Shown piece after piece: positions 52,801 through 61,184 of a stretch of 64,000 nt of DNA; the stretch's first letter is position 1, and every line of letters starts with the position of its first letter. The translations under genes were made by a program, and so were the position numbers. The notes beneath the pieces are model-generated. The model saw only the letters and a list, made by a program, of their open reading frames with translations, was not told the DNA's origin and did no database searches. The stretch is from Zunongwangia pacifica (GTDB lineage Bacteria; Bacteroidota; Bacteroidia; Flavobacteriales; Flavobacteriaceae): contig NZ_JAKHSK010000003.1 in assembly GCF_023499215.1 (NCBI RefSeq), positions 170,492 to 234,491 of the forward strand. Reading direction: 5' to 3'.

Positions 52801-54682
52801 GTTAGAAAACGATGCTAAAAAAGGTTATAATAATTCGATAAAAGCCTCGGGGCAGGTTCTAAAATACTTCCCAAATACCCGTGAATATGATTTTCTGATT
52901 CAGGAATTAGAGCAGGTCATTAGCGATTTTGGGCAAAATATGGGCTTATTTTCTGCGGAAGTAAGTTTAGAAACAGCACAATATCTTTTTGAAGAATTGC
53001 AAAGTGACGATCAATTTGTGGTAAGCGGTTTAGCTAAAAAGTTAGCAGATGATTTTCAGCAAATGCTAAAGAAAGAGAAAGCCGAATCCCAGTTTAGAAA
53101 TAGTGTGGAAAGTTTACATTCGTATTCCGCAAAAATCAGGTTGGTAAAGCAATGGCTTCAGGCCTTTGCTAAGGCGAAATTGCTAGAAAATCAGGTAAAT
53201 TATATCGACGAAGCGGCGTGTTGTATTTTGTTCCCTCAGCAAAGTCCGGAAGTGAATCATATCGATCCTTCCGCAGTGATCTCAGGATTAAAAGGAGATC
53301 ATAGGCAAATCAAAAATGGACAATTTCAGTTCAATTTTCATGAGTTTACACAAAAACTTCAGTGGTATTTTAATTATAGCGTTCCTGCATTTCAGGCCTT
53401 CAGAAAAGCAAGACATCAGGTCACCGAAGATTTAAAAGAGCAGCTCAAATTGGACGAATTTAAGCCCAGAGTGCTGACTTCTTTTGTTCGGAATAAATTG
53501 ATCGATCAGGTTTATTTTCCACTTTTCGGCGAAAACCTGGCGAAACAATTGGGAAGTGTAGGGGAGAACCGACGTACTGACCGAATGGGGATGCTGCTGT
53601 TAATTTCGCCGCCGGGTTACGGGAAAACCACGTTGATGGAATACATCGCTAATCGATTGGGATTGGTGTTTATGAAGATTAACGGCCCGGCGATTGGTCA
53701 CGATATTACATCTGTAGATCCTGAAGCGGCGACAAATTCGGCTTCCAGAGAAGAACTTAAAAAACTGAATTTGGCTTTTGAAATGGGAAATAATGTGATG
53801 CTGTATTTGGACGATATTCAGCACTGTAACCCAGAATTTTTACAGAAGTTTATTTCTCTAGCCGATGGTACCCGAAAAATTGAAGGAATCTTTAACAGAA
53901 AACCGAAAACCTACGATCTACGAGGTAAGAAATTTTGTGTGATCATGGCCGGGAATCCGTACACCGAAAGTGGCGAGAAATTTAGAATCCCGGATATGCT
54001 TTCTAACCGTGCCGATATTTATAATTTGGGGGATATTATTGGAGATACCGAGAGTTTGTTTAAATTAAGTCTGCTGGAAAATTCGTTGACTTCCAATCCG
54101 GTGCTGCATCAATTAAGCTCCAGGAATTTTGATGATGTGTACACGTTAATCGATCGCGTAGAGAATAATTCGGATGCCGGGGAACTTAAAGGAAATCATA
54201 CCCAGCAGGAAATTCAGGATTATAAGTCGGTGTTGGAAAAGGTGCTTAGTATTCGAAATACCGTTTTAAAAGTCAATGCAACGTATATAAAATCGGCCGG
54301 GACAGAAGATGAATATCGAACAGAGCCTGCTTTTAAATTGCAGGGGTCGTATAGGGATATGAATAAGCTGGTTTCGAAAATAGTACCGATAATGAATAAC
54401 AAAGAGCTTAATAGTTTATTGTTGTCCCATTACGAAAACGAATCGCAAACGCTTACTGCTGCTGCGGAAGCCAATTTGTTGAAGTTTAAAGAATTAAGGG
54501 GAAGCATTTCTGAAGACGAAAAAGCTCGTTGGAATGCCATAAAAGAAACCTTTTTAAAGAATAATAAACTGAAGGGCTTTGGTGATAAAAATGAAATGGC
54601 ACAGGTCTTATCGCAAATGATGGCTTTTTCAGAAAATCTTGAAGGAATTAAACAGGTTTTACAAAGAGGCCTGGAAAAATAA
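49814..54682 (+). CDS. Giant AAA+ ATPase with long coiled coil, annotated in databases as DNA repair ATPase
   Basis: 1622 residues. N-terminal part (about 1-430) is beta-rich and possibly propeller-like (GEDFLYIFYSPSKGTYLLMDYNMIEQE, FTILPDGELCYFKADEEQ). Next a long coiled coil (about 500-880), a helical region (about 880-1230) and an AAA+ module: Walker A PPGYGKTT (Lys1271), Walker B LYLDDIQ (Asp1333, Asp1334) and sensor-1 CVIMAGNPYTES with NRADI (arginine finger area). A helical tail follows. The motif set resembles MoxR-like AAA+ proteins. The DNA repair label is not supported by anything seen here. Context with PspA and flotillin suggests membrane work. Last gene of the operon. Confidence 0.85.
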   Translation: MNTNEEKPVQKDALDGGTYEIIRKRLNTHKSDLQERLNTLNEARKTVFGSLETQLIANNRISTENNCVARDIISLGNTCIFGYNVHFGLRTEITLSDVFSVYEFKDHHFEAVSLALFEDETFKTDFANLYKYYRNTIFSKFAIIGNYLHMVFQLSESVTDIKTFKWLIKDNSLTYIDNRSEHEFKYPKQHQFNWREATRDMQRYGEHSHVAILDKVFVETIGGDLTIKIEDNTEDGMGIYSEPVDYKDQTLDDGQIRFADLGNLIILEIKPFQEEARYFVYNHKMQEVQKIDSIKETAVLLPDDQGIIFPNGYYLQTGEFHLFSNEVQSLKYQGTLNSPNGEDFLYIFYSPSKGTYLLMDYNMIEQEIKTPIVCGGFTILPDGELCYFKADEEQTKHHMIQIWQTPYLESDIMPSEHQDSMLYKIGNKDIVKAMAEANELITLLSKEDNYDGLYADIAKSSKNILDAYYWLNDKETAVLSEPLKEINIAANAAIDEFQKVIQLKKNAEKQTKEIQQKAQELFSKIKSTSFKNINEFVELLSQLRALRGEVIGLYEIRYVNEEFIKSLEAEIAEQTTTISRRCVEFLLNDKALQPYHDKVQEKQQQLDKISKVVEAKKLEEEVNQIAIDLEMLIDIVSNLDIEDTSHSTKIIDNISLIFATINQLKAAIRNKKKSLGSKEAQADFAAQLKLIDQSIINYLDIASTPEKCDEFQTKVSIQLEELEGKFADFEEFITEIIEKREEVYNAFESKKSAINEKRNKKAIALQTASDRILKSIGKKAESLKSVSEINGYYASDLMVNKLRDIVEQLRELDDSGNAEEIETSLKTSREDALRKLKDKQDLYEDGENIIKLGNHKFGVNRQELDLSIVFKDDKLFYHLSGTDFYQELENEILNNSREYWNQEFISENDLVYRSSFLAFKIYKDQDPEMLSGLNEDELLKVIQEESSSNYSEGYIKGVHDLDAAKILQILVQKHQDLGILRWRSEIRAFARYFWNQLENDAKKGYNNSIKASGQVLKYFPNTREYDFLIQELEQVISDFGQNMGLFSAEVSLETAQYLFEELQSDDQFVVSGLAKKLADDFQQMLKKEKAESQFRNSVESLHSYSAKIRLVKQWLQAFAKAKLLENQVNYIDEAACCILFPQQSPEVNHIDPSAVISGLKGDHRQIKNGQFQFNFHEFTQKLQWYFNYSVPAFQAFRKARHQVTEDLKEQLKLDEFKPRVLTSFVRNKLIDQVYFPLFGENLAKQLGSVGENRRTDRMGMLLLISPPGYGKTTLMEYIANRLGLVFMKINGPAIGHDITSVDPEAATNSASREELKKLNLAFEMGNNVMLYLDDIQHCNPEFLQKFISLADGTRKIEGIFNRKPKTYDLRGKKFCVIMAGNPYTESGEKFRIPDMLSNRADIYNLGDIIGDTESLFKLSLLENSLTSNPVLHQLSSRNFDDVYTLIDRVENNSDAGELKGNHTQQEIQDYKSVLEKVLSIRNTVLKVNATYIKSAGTEDEYRTEPAFKLQGSYRDMNKLVSKIVPIMNNKELNSLLLSHYENESQTLTAAAEANLLKFKELRGSISEDEKARWNAIKETFLKNNKLKGFGDKNEMAQVLSQMMAFSENLEGIKQVLQRGLEK

Positions 54683-54697
54683 TATTCATTTTACAGT

Positions 54698-54742
54698 GCC
54701 CAAACATTATGAGCATCTACAAAAGTTATGTTTGGGCAATTT
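54698..54742 (+). terminator. First hairpin after the AAA+ gene
   Basis: GCCCAAACAT (54698-54707) pairs with ATGTTTGGGC (54728-54737), with a 20-base loop and a short T stretch after. Weaker than the second hairpin that follows. Confidence 0.6.
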
Positions 54743-54753
54743 TAAACTGAGGC

Positions 54754-54800
54754 AAAATTAAAAGCTGTTTTAAGATTGATTAAAACAGCTTTTAATTTTT
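54754..54800 (+). terminator. Strong terminator of the PspA-flotillin-AAA+ operon
   Basis: A 20-bp perfect inverted repeat (AAAATTAAAAGCTGTTTTAA and its complement) with a 6-base loop, ending in a T run. Confidence 0.88.
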
Positions 54801-55058
54801 ACTAAATTTCAATAGTTTTTTCTTCTTTCTTTTGAATAAGCTAGGGTGATCGTTAAAAAAGTAAGTGTTTTCCTAGATTATGTGTAAGAAAATGTAGGAT
54901 TTGAGAGGTTGTTAAATAGGATTATACGTTTTTAAACGATTATTTAGGTGAGTAATCGTTTTATTTTTTTTAAGAAAACTTTAAGTATTAATATTGTTCA
55001 GTTTTTGGATTATAACTTAGCCATTTACTCATTATCAATTCTTAATATAAGGTTTTTG

Positions 55059-56624
55059 ATGAAGAAAAATTATCCTCTTGAAAACAACTTAGCCCTAACA
55101 GTTTTTTCTATACTTTTTGTATATTTTTTATGTATTAATAATATATCTGCACAGGTAGGAATAGGAACAACAAGTCCAGATCCATCAGCGATTTTACACA
55201 TTCAAAGTACCAATAAAGGGGTTTTGTTACCTAAAGTTGATTTACAAAACCTAACAGATCAATATACCGTTAACAATCCTACTGAGGGTTTATTAGTCTA
55301 TAATGAAAGGGATGATGACGGAAATAATTTGAGAAAAGGTTTCTATATCTGGGACAATGAAAAATGGGATAAAGTAGAAAATCAATCTGATGTGGATAAA
55401 ATCATGGAGGATATTGATGAGCGCTTTAAAGAATTAGAAGACGGTTCAGGATGGGCGTTAAACGGTAATAGTCTTTCTGGAGACGAATTTTTGGGTTCAA
55501 CGAATGAACAACCTATTGTGTTTAAAGTAAATAATGTACAACAAGCGCAATTTGGAATTAAAGATAGAATGGCTATAGGTCGTAATGCTGCTGTAAGTGG
55601 TGAAAGGGGATTTGCTATAGGCTATTCTGCTGCTGTAAGTACTAATGATGGTTATGCTTATGGTAGGGGTGCTACAGCATCTGGTAACGATGTGTACGCT
55701 TATGGGTACAATAGTAGTGCCAGTGGTAGTGAAAGCTATAGTTTTGGACGTGAAGCTGCAAGTTCAGGAACGCGCGCTTATGCTTTGGGGTACCAATCTA
55801 GAAGTAGTGGTACCGATAGTTATTCGATTGGTAGAGAAGCTGAAGCTTCCGGGACCCATTCTTATGCCATTGGTTATCAGGCTAAAACTTCGCAAAGCAA
55901 AGTAATTACACTTGGTGGTTCAGATACCAGAACAGGGGTTGGAACAGGTTCACCAAATAGTTCGGCCATGCTTGATGTTGTGAGTACTAATAAAGGTGTA
56001 TTGGTACCTAGAATTCAATTGGATAAAACAGATCAACAAAACCCTGTTAGTAATCCAGCAAATGGCTTACTGGTATTTAACACGGCTACACAGAATGATG
56101 TAACTCCCGGATTTTATTATTGGTACAATAATAAATGGAATCAAATGATGAGCGAAGACGGAATAGGAGACTATTTTGTATATGCTGAAGTTTATAAATC
56201 GGGGGCGGCAACTCATTTAAATAATGCAGGAAATGGTAATAATTCTAATGCCGTTTGGAAAGAAGTAGATTTTGGGACTGACGTTGTAATTAGTAATAAC
56301 GTAGAAACCACGGCATCTTCTATTACCGTACCGGTAAAAGGTATTTATCGAGTAAGTTACAGCGTGATGATGGATAATACATCTGGTGGTGGCGGAAAAG
56401 ATATTTATTTAAAACTGCAAAAAAATAACAATGATGTTTCTGGGAGTCTATCAATTGCAAATGTTAAGAACGGAGATATTAAAACAGTTTCTAAGACCAA
56501 GCTTCTGGAATTAAATAAAAATGATACCTTAAAAATCATAGCCGGAGGACCAGAATCAGATGATAGTATAATTGTTATGTCTGATGGTACCAACTTTAAT
56601 ATCGAGTTAGTAAGGCGACTGTAA
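55059..56624 (+). CDS. Surface protein with YadA-type head repeats and C-terminal C1q/TNF-like domain
   Basis: 521 residues from the ATG at 55059, which directly begins a signal peptide (ends NNISAQ); the earlier 37 codons of open frame were rejected. Two copies of the flavobacterial motif SPDPSAILHIQSTNKGVLLP (about 39-58) and SPNSSAMLDVVSTNKGVLVP (about 300) bracket eight 14-residue head repeats (about 174-287, AVSGERGFAIGYSA type) that form a trimeric left-handed beta-roll in YadA adhesins. The C-terminal 140 residues resemble a jelly-roll (SSITVPVKGIYRVSYSVMM). No YadA anchor barrel is present. Probably an adhesive surface or filament protein. Terminator after it. Confidence 0.8.
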   Translation: MKKNYPLENNLALTVFSILFVYFLCINNISAQVGIGTTSPDPSAILHIQSTNKGVLLPKVDLQNLTDQYTVNNPTEGLLVYNERDDDGNNLRKGFYIWDNEKWDKVENQSDVDKIMEDIDERFKELEDGSGWALNGNSLSGDEFLGSTNEQPIVFKVNNVQQAQFGIKDRMAIGRNAAVSGERGFAIGYSAAVSTNDGYAYGRGATASGNDVYAYGYNSSASGSESYSFGREAASSGTRAYALGYQSRSSGTDSYSIGREAEASGTHSYAIGYQAKTSQSKVITLGGSDTRTGVGTGSPNSSAMLDVVSTNKGVLVPRIQLDKTDQQNPVSNPANGLLVFNTATQNDVTPGFYYWYNNKWNQMMSEDGIGDYFVYAEVYKSGAATHLNNAGNGNNSNAVWKEVDFGTDVVISNNVETTASSITVPVKGIYRVSYSVMMDNTSGGGGKDIYLKLQKNNNDVSGSLSIANVKNGDIKTVSKTKLLELNKNDTLKIIAGGPESDDSIIVMSDGTNFNIELVRRL

Positions 56625-56644
56625 AATAAATTGGTAAAAATTAT

Positions 56645-56684
56645 AAAGGCCCATTTCTATTATGATTTGGGCTTTTTTCATTTT
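56645..56684 (+). terminator. Terminator after the head-repeat surface protein
   Basis: AAAGGCCCA/TGGGCTTTTTT hairpin with a bulged G and a T tail, 21 bases after the stop. Confidence 0.75.
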
Positions 56685-56794
56685 TCGGATTTAATAAGTG
56701 GGCTTTGTTTATAAAGTGCTATGCACTCAAACAGTCTTGTCCTTTAAATTTTTGCGAGTATATTCGCAATAATATAAATTACTTTCAAAAAAGT

Positions 56795-57820
56795 ATGCGG
56801 AACATTCTAGTAACCGGTGGAGCAGGTTTTATAGGATCAAATTTTATCATTTATTATCTTGATCATAATCCAGATGCGTTTATTATCAATTTAGATGCGC
56901 TTACCTATGCCGGAAATCCCGATAATTTAAATGAAATTGCTAATCATCCCAGATATCAGTTTATCCAGGGTAATATCTGTGATCGGGGACTAATAGAGCA
57001 TCTTTTTTCTAAATATGATATTAAGGATATTATTCATTTGGCAGCAGAGTCTCATGTAGATAACAGCATTGCCCATCCCGATGCTTTTATGCAAACCAAT
57101 ATCATGGGAACCTTTAATTTACTGGATGTTGCAAAGAATTACTGGATGGATTCTACGGGGATTTATAGAGCCCAATATCAAAACTCTAGATTTCATCATG
57201 TTTCTACAGATGAAGTTTATGGCACACTTGGAGAAACAGGACTTTTTAAAGAAACAACCGCCTATGCCCCCAATAGTCCTTATAGTGCTTCTAAGGCATC
57301 TTCAGACTTTATTGTGAGGAGTTATCATCATACTTACGGAATGAATGTAGTGACTACTAATTGCTCTAATAACTATGGTCCAAAACAACATGATGAAAAG
57401 TTAATCCCCGTAATTATAAGAAAGGCCTTAGCCGGTGAAAACATTCCAATTTACGGGAATGGGAAAAATATAAGAGACTGGCTTTATGTTTTAGATCACT
57501 GTAAAGGAATTGAACTGGCTTTTCAAAAAGGGGGGTCCGGTAGCACTTATAATATTGGCGGTAAAAATGAACGAACTAATATCTATATCGCTAAAAAAAT
57601 ATGTGAATTGCTGGATAAAAAAGTTCCACTGAAGTCAGGAGAAACTTATGCAAGTCAGATTTCGTATGTTACCGATAGAGCAGGGCACGACTTTAGGTAT
57701 GCTATTGATGCAAGTAAGATTGAAGAAGAGCTAGGCTGGAAAGCCTGTGAAAATTTTGAAAGTGGTATAGAAATCACCGTAGACTGGTATTTAAAGAAAT
57801 ATAAAAGCGAGATTATATAA
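56795..57820 (+). CDS. rfbB: dTDP-glucose 4,6-dehydratase
   Basis: 341 residues from the ATG at 56795; the open frame extends 90 bases upstream, but the family start MRNILVTGGAGFIGSNF fits this ATG. Extended SDR: NAD loop GGAGFIG, HLAAESHVDNSI, catalytic TDEVYG, YSASK, and NYGPKQHDEKLIPV. It removes water from dTDP-glucose to give dTDP-4-keto-6-deoxyglucose, step 2 of dTDP-L-rhamnose synthesis. First of four rhamnose genes on this strand. Confidence 0.94.
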   Translation: MRNILVTGGAGFIGSNFIIYYLDHNPDAFIINLDALTYAGNPDNLNEIANHPRYQFIQGNICDRGLIEHLFSKYDIKDIIHLAAESHVDNSIAHPDAFMQTNIMGTFNLLDVAKNYWMDSTGIYRAQYQNSRFHHVSTDEVYGTLGETGLFKETTAYAPNSPYSASKASSDFIVRSYHHTYGMNVVTTNCSNNYGPKQHDEKLIPVIIRKALAGENIPIYGNGKNIRDWLYVLDHCKGIELAFQKGGSGSTYNIGGKNERTNIYIAKKICELLDKKVPLKSGETYASQISYVTDRAGHDFRYAIDASKIEEELGWKACENFESGIEITVDWYLKKYKSEII

Positions 57821-57860
57821 TTTCCGTTCTCGTTTTTACCTAATCAGATAAATGTAATAT

Positions 57861-58718
57861 ATGAAGGGAATAATTTTAGCAGGAGGATCAGGAACTCGTT
57901 TACACCCCTGTACCATATCGGTAAGTAAGCAGCTAATGCCTGTTTACGATAAGCCTATGATTTATTATCCTTTATCGACTTTAATGGAATCTGGGATAAG
58001 AGAGATTTTGATTATTAGCACGCCGCATGATATGTCTTTGTTTAAAAAGTTATTAGGTGATGGTAAAAAATATGGTTGCCGTTTTGAATATGCTGTACAA
58101 CCAAAGCCAGAAGGTTTGGCACAGGCCTTTGTTATAGCAGAAGACTTTATAGGGCAAGATAAAGTGGCATTAATACTAGGGGATAATATTTTTTATGGTT
58201 CAGGACTGGCAAAATTATTACAGGCCAATAATGATCCCGATGGCGGTATTATTTATGCCTATCATGTAAACGATCCCCAGCGATACGGTGTGGTTGAATT
58301 TGATGATAATCAAAAAGCAATATCTATTGAAGAAAAGCCAAAAAATCCAAAATCAAGTTTTGCAGTTCCCGGGATATATTTTTACGATAATGAAGTGATT
58401 AAAATTGCTAAAAGTATTCAACCCAGTGATCGTGGAGAACTTGAAATTACAGATATCAATAAAGCATACCTTAATAAAGGAAAATTAAGCGTAAGTATTT
58501 TAGATTCTGGTACGGCGTGGTTAGATACCGGTACTTTTAATTCTTTAATGCAGGCCTCACAATTTGTACAGGTTATTGAAGAGCGACAAGGGTTGAAAAT
58601 AGGGGCAATAGAAGCTTCAGCCTATAAAATGGGATATATTACTAAAGATGAATTTTTAGATTTGATAGCGCCTTATCATAAAAGCGGCTACAGTCAAAAT
58701 TTGCTGAAAAGTATTTAA
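57861..58718 (+). CDS. rfbA: Glucose-1-phosphate thymidylyltransferase
   Basis: 285 residues. Nucleotide-binding [43 protein letters not shown], and the sugar-binding [22 protein letters not shown] and WLDTGTF. It joins glucose-1-phosphate to dTTP to give dTDP-glucose, step 1 of the rhamnose pathway. Its stop is directly followed by the rfbC ATG. Normal length. Confidence 0.95.
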   Translation: MKGIILAGGSGTRLHPCTISVSKQLMPVYDKPMIYYPLSTLMESGIREILIISTPHDMSLFKKLLGDGKKYGCRFEYAVQPKPEGLAQAFVIAEDFIGQDKVALILGDNIFYGSGLAKLLQANNDPDGGIIYAYHVNDPQRYGVVEFDDNQKAISIEEKPKNPKSSFAVPGIYFYDNEVIKIAKSIQPSDRGELEITDINKAYLNKGKLSVSILDSGTAWLDTGTFNSLMQASQFVQVIEERQGLKIGAIEASAYKMGYITKDEFLDLIAPYHKSGYSQNLLKSI

Positions 58719-59282
58719 ATGGAAGTACTTAAAACCAATATAAATGGTTGTTTTGAGATCAACCCCAAATTGATTTATGATCGTCGTGGTTATTTCTATG
58801 AAAGTTTTAATAAACGCAGATTTCAGGAGCAAACAGGAATACATGTTCAGTTCGTTCAGGATAATCAGTCTTTTTCAGAAAGAGGGGTTTTAAGAGGGCT
58901 CCACCTGCAGAAAGGAATTTATGCCCAGGCTAAATTGGTATCTGTTTTAAAAGGTAAAGTGTTAGATGTTGCCTTAGATCTTAGGAAAGAGAGCAAAACC
59001 TTTGGAGAAGTTTATAGCACCATCCTTTCCGAAGAAAATAAAAAGCAACTTTTTGTTCCTAGAGGTTGTGCGCACGGATTTGTAGTTTTAAGCGAGACAG
59101 CCCTGTTTTTTTATAAATGTGATAATTTTTATAATAAGGATTCTGAAGCAGGAGTTATCTACAATGATAAAGACCTCGCGATAGATTGGCAGATAGCAGA
59201 AAGTGAATTGATTATTTCTGATAAAGATATGGTTTTGCCGAGTTTTAAAGAGTATGTTTCTCAACACCTAGAAGTGAAATAA
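58719..59282 (+). CDS. rfbC: dTDP-4-dehydrorhamnose 3,5-epimerase
   Basis: 187 residues, cupin-fold. YDRRGYFYESFNKRRFQEQTG, VLRGLHLQKG (catalytic His), LDVALDLRKESKTFGEV and VPRGCAHGFVVLSETALFFYKCDNFYNKDSE carry the active-site residues. It epimerises C3 and C5 of the 4-keto sugar (step 3). No gap to rfbA; one base to rfbD. Confidence 0.95.
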   Translation: MEVLKTNINGCFEINPKLIYDRRGYFYESFNKRRFQEQTGIHVQFVQDNQSFSERGVLRGLHLQKGIYAQAKLVSVLKGKVLDVALDLRKESKTFGEVYSTILSEENKKQLFVPRGCAHGFVVLSETALFFYKCDNFYNKDSEAGVIYNDKDLAIDWQIAESELIISDKDMVLPSFKEYVSQHLEVK

Positions 59283-59283
59283 T

Positions 59284-60135
59284 ATGCCAAAAATTTTAGT
59301 AACAGGAGGAAAAGGGCAGTTAGCAAAATGCATTGAGAAGCAAGGAAATGCTTATGAATTGGATTTTTCTTTTAAAAGTTCTTCGGAGCTAGATATTACG
59401 AAGTTTGAAGAATTAAAGGAAGCATTTATTGGGCATAACTACGATTATTGTATCAATTGCGCGGCATATACTCAGGTTGATAAAGCAGAATCACAGAAAG
59501 AAGCAGCCAATCTGATTAATCATTTGGCTGTTGAGAATTTGGCTAAGCTATGTGAGGCATATAAGGTTACACTTATCCACATCTCTACAGATTTTGTTTT
59601 TTCTGGAGAGCATTCGTTACCCTATCTGGAGGACGATAAAACTAATCCCCTTGGAGTTTACGGTAAAACAAAGCTTGATGGAGAGTCCAGGATTCAACAA
59701 AATATAAAGCAATTTTTTATTATCAGAACTTCCTGGCTGTATTCTGAATTTGGTAATAATTTCTTGAAATCCATGCTGAACTATGGTCGTAAAAAACAAC
59801 AGTTATCGGTGGTTTATGATCAGGTAGGAACACCAACCTATGCTATGGATCTAGCCGATTTGATTTTAAAGATCATTCATTCAGGATCTAAGAACTACGG
59901 TATTTATCATTTTAGTAATGAAGGTGTTGCCAGCTGGTATGATTTTGCGTTTTGTATTTTTAAATTAGCAGGTATCAATTGCGACTTAATTCCCATACGA
60001 TCCAGTGAATATCTGACGGCAGCAAAGCGCCCTTCTTTTAGTGTTTTGGATAAATCGAAAGTTAAAAATACTTTTCAGCTTAAAATTGCCCATTGGCAGC
60101 AATCATTGTCCAGGGCTATAAAAAATATAGATTAA
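59284..60135 (+). CDS. rfbD: dTDP-4-dehydrorhamnose reductase
   Basis: 283 residues. SDR with LVTGGKGQLAKCIEKQG, DYCINCAAYTQVDKAESQ, THISTDFVFSG (ISTDFVFSG) and YGKTKLDGE (Tyr-x-x-x-Lys). NADPH-dependent reduction to dTDP-L-rhamnose, the last step. The substrate loop RTSWLYSEFGNNFLKSML is intact. Together with rfbB, rfbA and rfbC the pathway is complete; no glycosyltransferase is in the window, so the acceptor glycan is not known. Confidence 0.93.
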   Translation: MPKILVTGGKGQLAKCIEKQGNAYELDFSFKSSSELDITKFEELKEAFIGHNYDYCINCAAYTQVDKAESQKEAANLINHLAVENLAKLCEAYKVTLIHISTDFVFSGEHSLPYLEDDKTNPLGVYGKTKLDGESRIQQNIKQFFIIRTSWLYSEFGNNFLKSMLNYGRKKQQLSVVYDQVGTPTYAMDLADLILKIIHSGSKNYGIYHFSNEGVASWYDFAFCIFKLAGINCDLIPIRSSEYLTAAKRPSFSVLDKSKVKNTFQLKIAHWQQSLSRAIKNID

Positions 60136-60145
60136 GAATCAATAA

Positions 60146-60175
60146 TCTTGGGGCAAGACTACGAGATATAAGCTT
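60146..60175 (+). repeat. Dispersed intergenic repeat, short degenerate copy G
   Basis: CTTGGGGCAAGACTACGAGATATAAG shows the end motif GGGCAAG-n-C...GAG of the dispersed repeat. It starts about 10 bases after the rfbD stop, in the same orientation as the other copies. Confidence 0.4.
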
Positions 60176-60236
60176 GAAAAACCTTTAAGAGTTTCTGGGT
60201 AAAACTGAAGTTATCATACTCTTTTTGGTGGTACCT

Positions 60237-60270
60237 AAAAAAAGCTTCAAGGACTAGTTGAAGCTTTTTT
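60237..60270. terminator. Terminator between rfbD and the BI-1 gene
   Basis: AAAAAAGCTTCAA/TTGAAGCTTTTTT stem with a short loop; works for both converging genes. Confidence 0.9.
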
Positions 60271-60297
60271 ATGATTATATTTTAAAGCCTGAATAAC

Positions 60298-61032
60298 TTA
60301 TTTTCTGTTTCCAAATATTCTAAGAAGGAAAAGGAACATGTTGATAAAGTCTAAGTATAACCTAATAGCTCCCATTAGGGCCAGGTTGTGCCCAAGATCA
60401 GAATCTTCCATTCCTGCTCTGTACATTCTTTTAATTTTCTGCGTATCATAGGCAGTTAATCCTACAAATATTAATACCCCTGCATAGGTGATTACCCAAT
60501 ATAAGATTTCGTTGAAAAAGAAAATATTAACTATCGAGGCAATAATAATACCTATTAAAGCCATAAAACAAAGATTACCAATACTGGTAAGATCTCTTTT
60601 GGTAAAATATCCATAAGCACTCATAGCACCAAAGGTTCCGGCGGTTACAAAAAATGTAGTCGCAATAGAAGCCGAGGTAAATACCAGTAAAATGAAGGAT
60701 AACGTGACGCCGTTTAACACCGAATATAGAATAAATAAAGCAGTAGCGGTAGTTGTAGATAATTTTTGAATATTAGCACCAATATATCCCACCAATAAAA
60801 CCTCTCCAATTAAAAGTCCGTAGAAGACCAGTTTATTAGAGAAGATTAAATTCATTAATTCATAACTGCCAGCAGCAAAAAATGCAGTGACACCGGTAAT
60901 AAGAAGCGCTAAAGACATCCAGTTGAACACTTTGTTGATGTAAGCTGTTTGTCCCTGTTTAAGTTGTGCATCAGAATAAATAACCTGATCTTCAGTACTT
61001 AAGTTTTCTGTTATTTGAGAGTCTGAATTCAT
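60298..61032 (-). CDS. Bax inhibitor-1 / YccA family membrane protein
   Basis: 244 residues, seven hydrophobic helices after a 25-residue polar N-terminus. Family marks: AYINKVFNWMSLALLITGVTAFF, ATTFFVTAGTFGAMSAYGYFTKRDLTSIG, and AYDTQKIKRMYRAG (the Asp of the pH-sensing pair is in AYDTQ) near the C-terminus with ALMGAIRLYLDFINMFLFLLRIFG. The bacterial members are pH-dependent Ca2+ leak proteins or regulators of FtsH. Alone on this strand. Confidence 0.93.
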   Translation of the reverse strand: MNSDSQITENLSTEDQVIYSDAQLKQGQTAYINKVFNWMSLALLITGVTAFFAAGSYELMNLIFSNKLVFYGLLIGEVLLVGYIGANIQKLSTTTATALFILYSVLNGVTLSFILLVFTSASIATTFFVTAGTFGAMSAYGYFTKRDLTSIGNLCFMALIGIIIASIVNIFFFNEILYWVITYAGVLIFVGLTAYDTQKIKRMYRAGMEDSDLGHNLALMGAIRLYLDFINMFLFLLRIFGNRK

Positions 61033-61109
61033 AATTTAATTTTACGGTTTAGTGTAAAAGTATACAATTTTTTAATTTGAAAATAATTGAATATATACCT
61101 ATTTTAAGT

Positions 61110-61143
61110 CATCAGGGATAGCCTGTTAAAGCAATCCCTGATG
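61110..61143. repeat. Hairpin between the BI-1 and purB genes
   Basis: CATCAGGGAT (61110-61119) pairs exactly with ATCCCTGATG (61134-61143), 14-base loop. It lies after the purB stop (minus strand), but no T run follows in that direction, so termination is possible but not clear. Confidence 0.55.
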
Positions 61144-61184
61144 ATTCAGTTTTTGCTATAGCTAAGCAGCCTCGATCTATAAAC

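Noticed and set aside
54948..55058. 37-codon N-terminal extension of the head-repeat protein
   Set aside because: The ATG at 55059 begins a normal signal peptide; the earlier codons are basic and aromatic with no function in export.
55645..55905. 86-codon plus-strand frame within the head-repeat protein
   Set aside because: Shadow frame of the 14-residue repeats; composition is Met/Val low-complexity without any motif.
55588..55923. CRISPR array suspected from the regular repeats
   Set aside because: The period is 42 bases of coding sequence with no conserved DNA repeat and no spacers; it is the 14-residue protein repeat.
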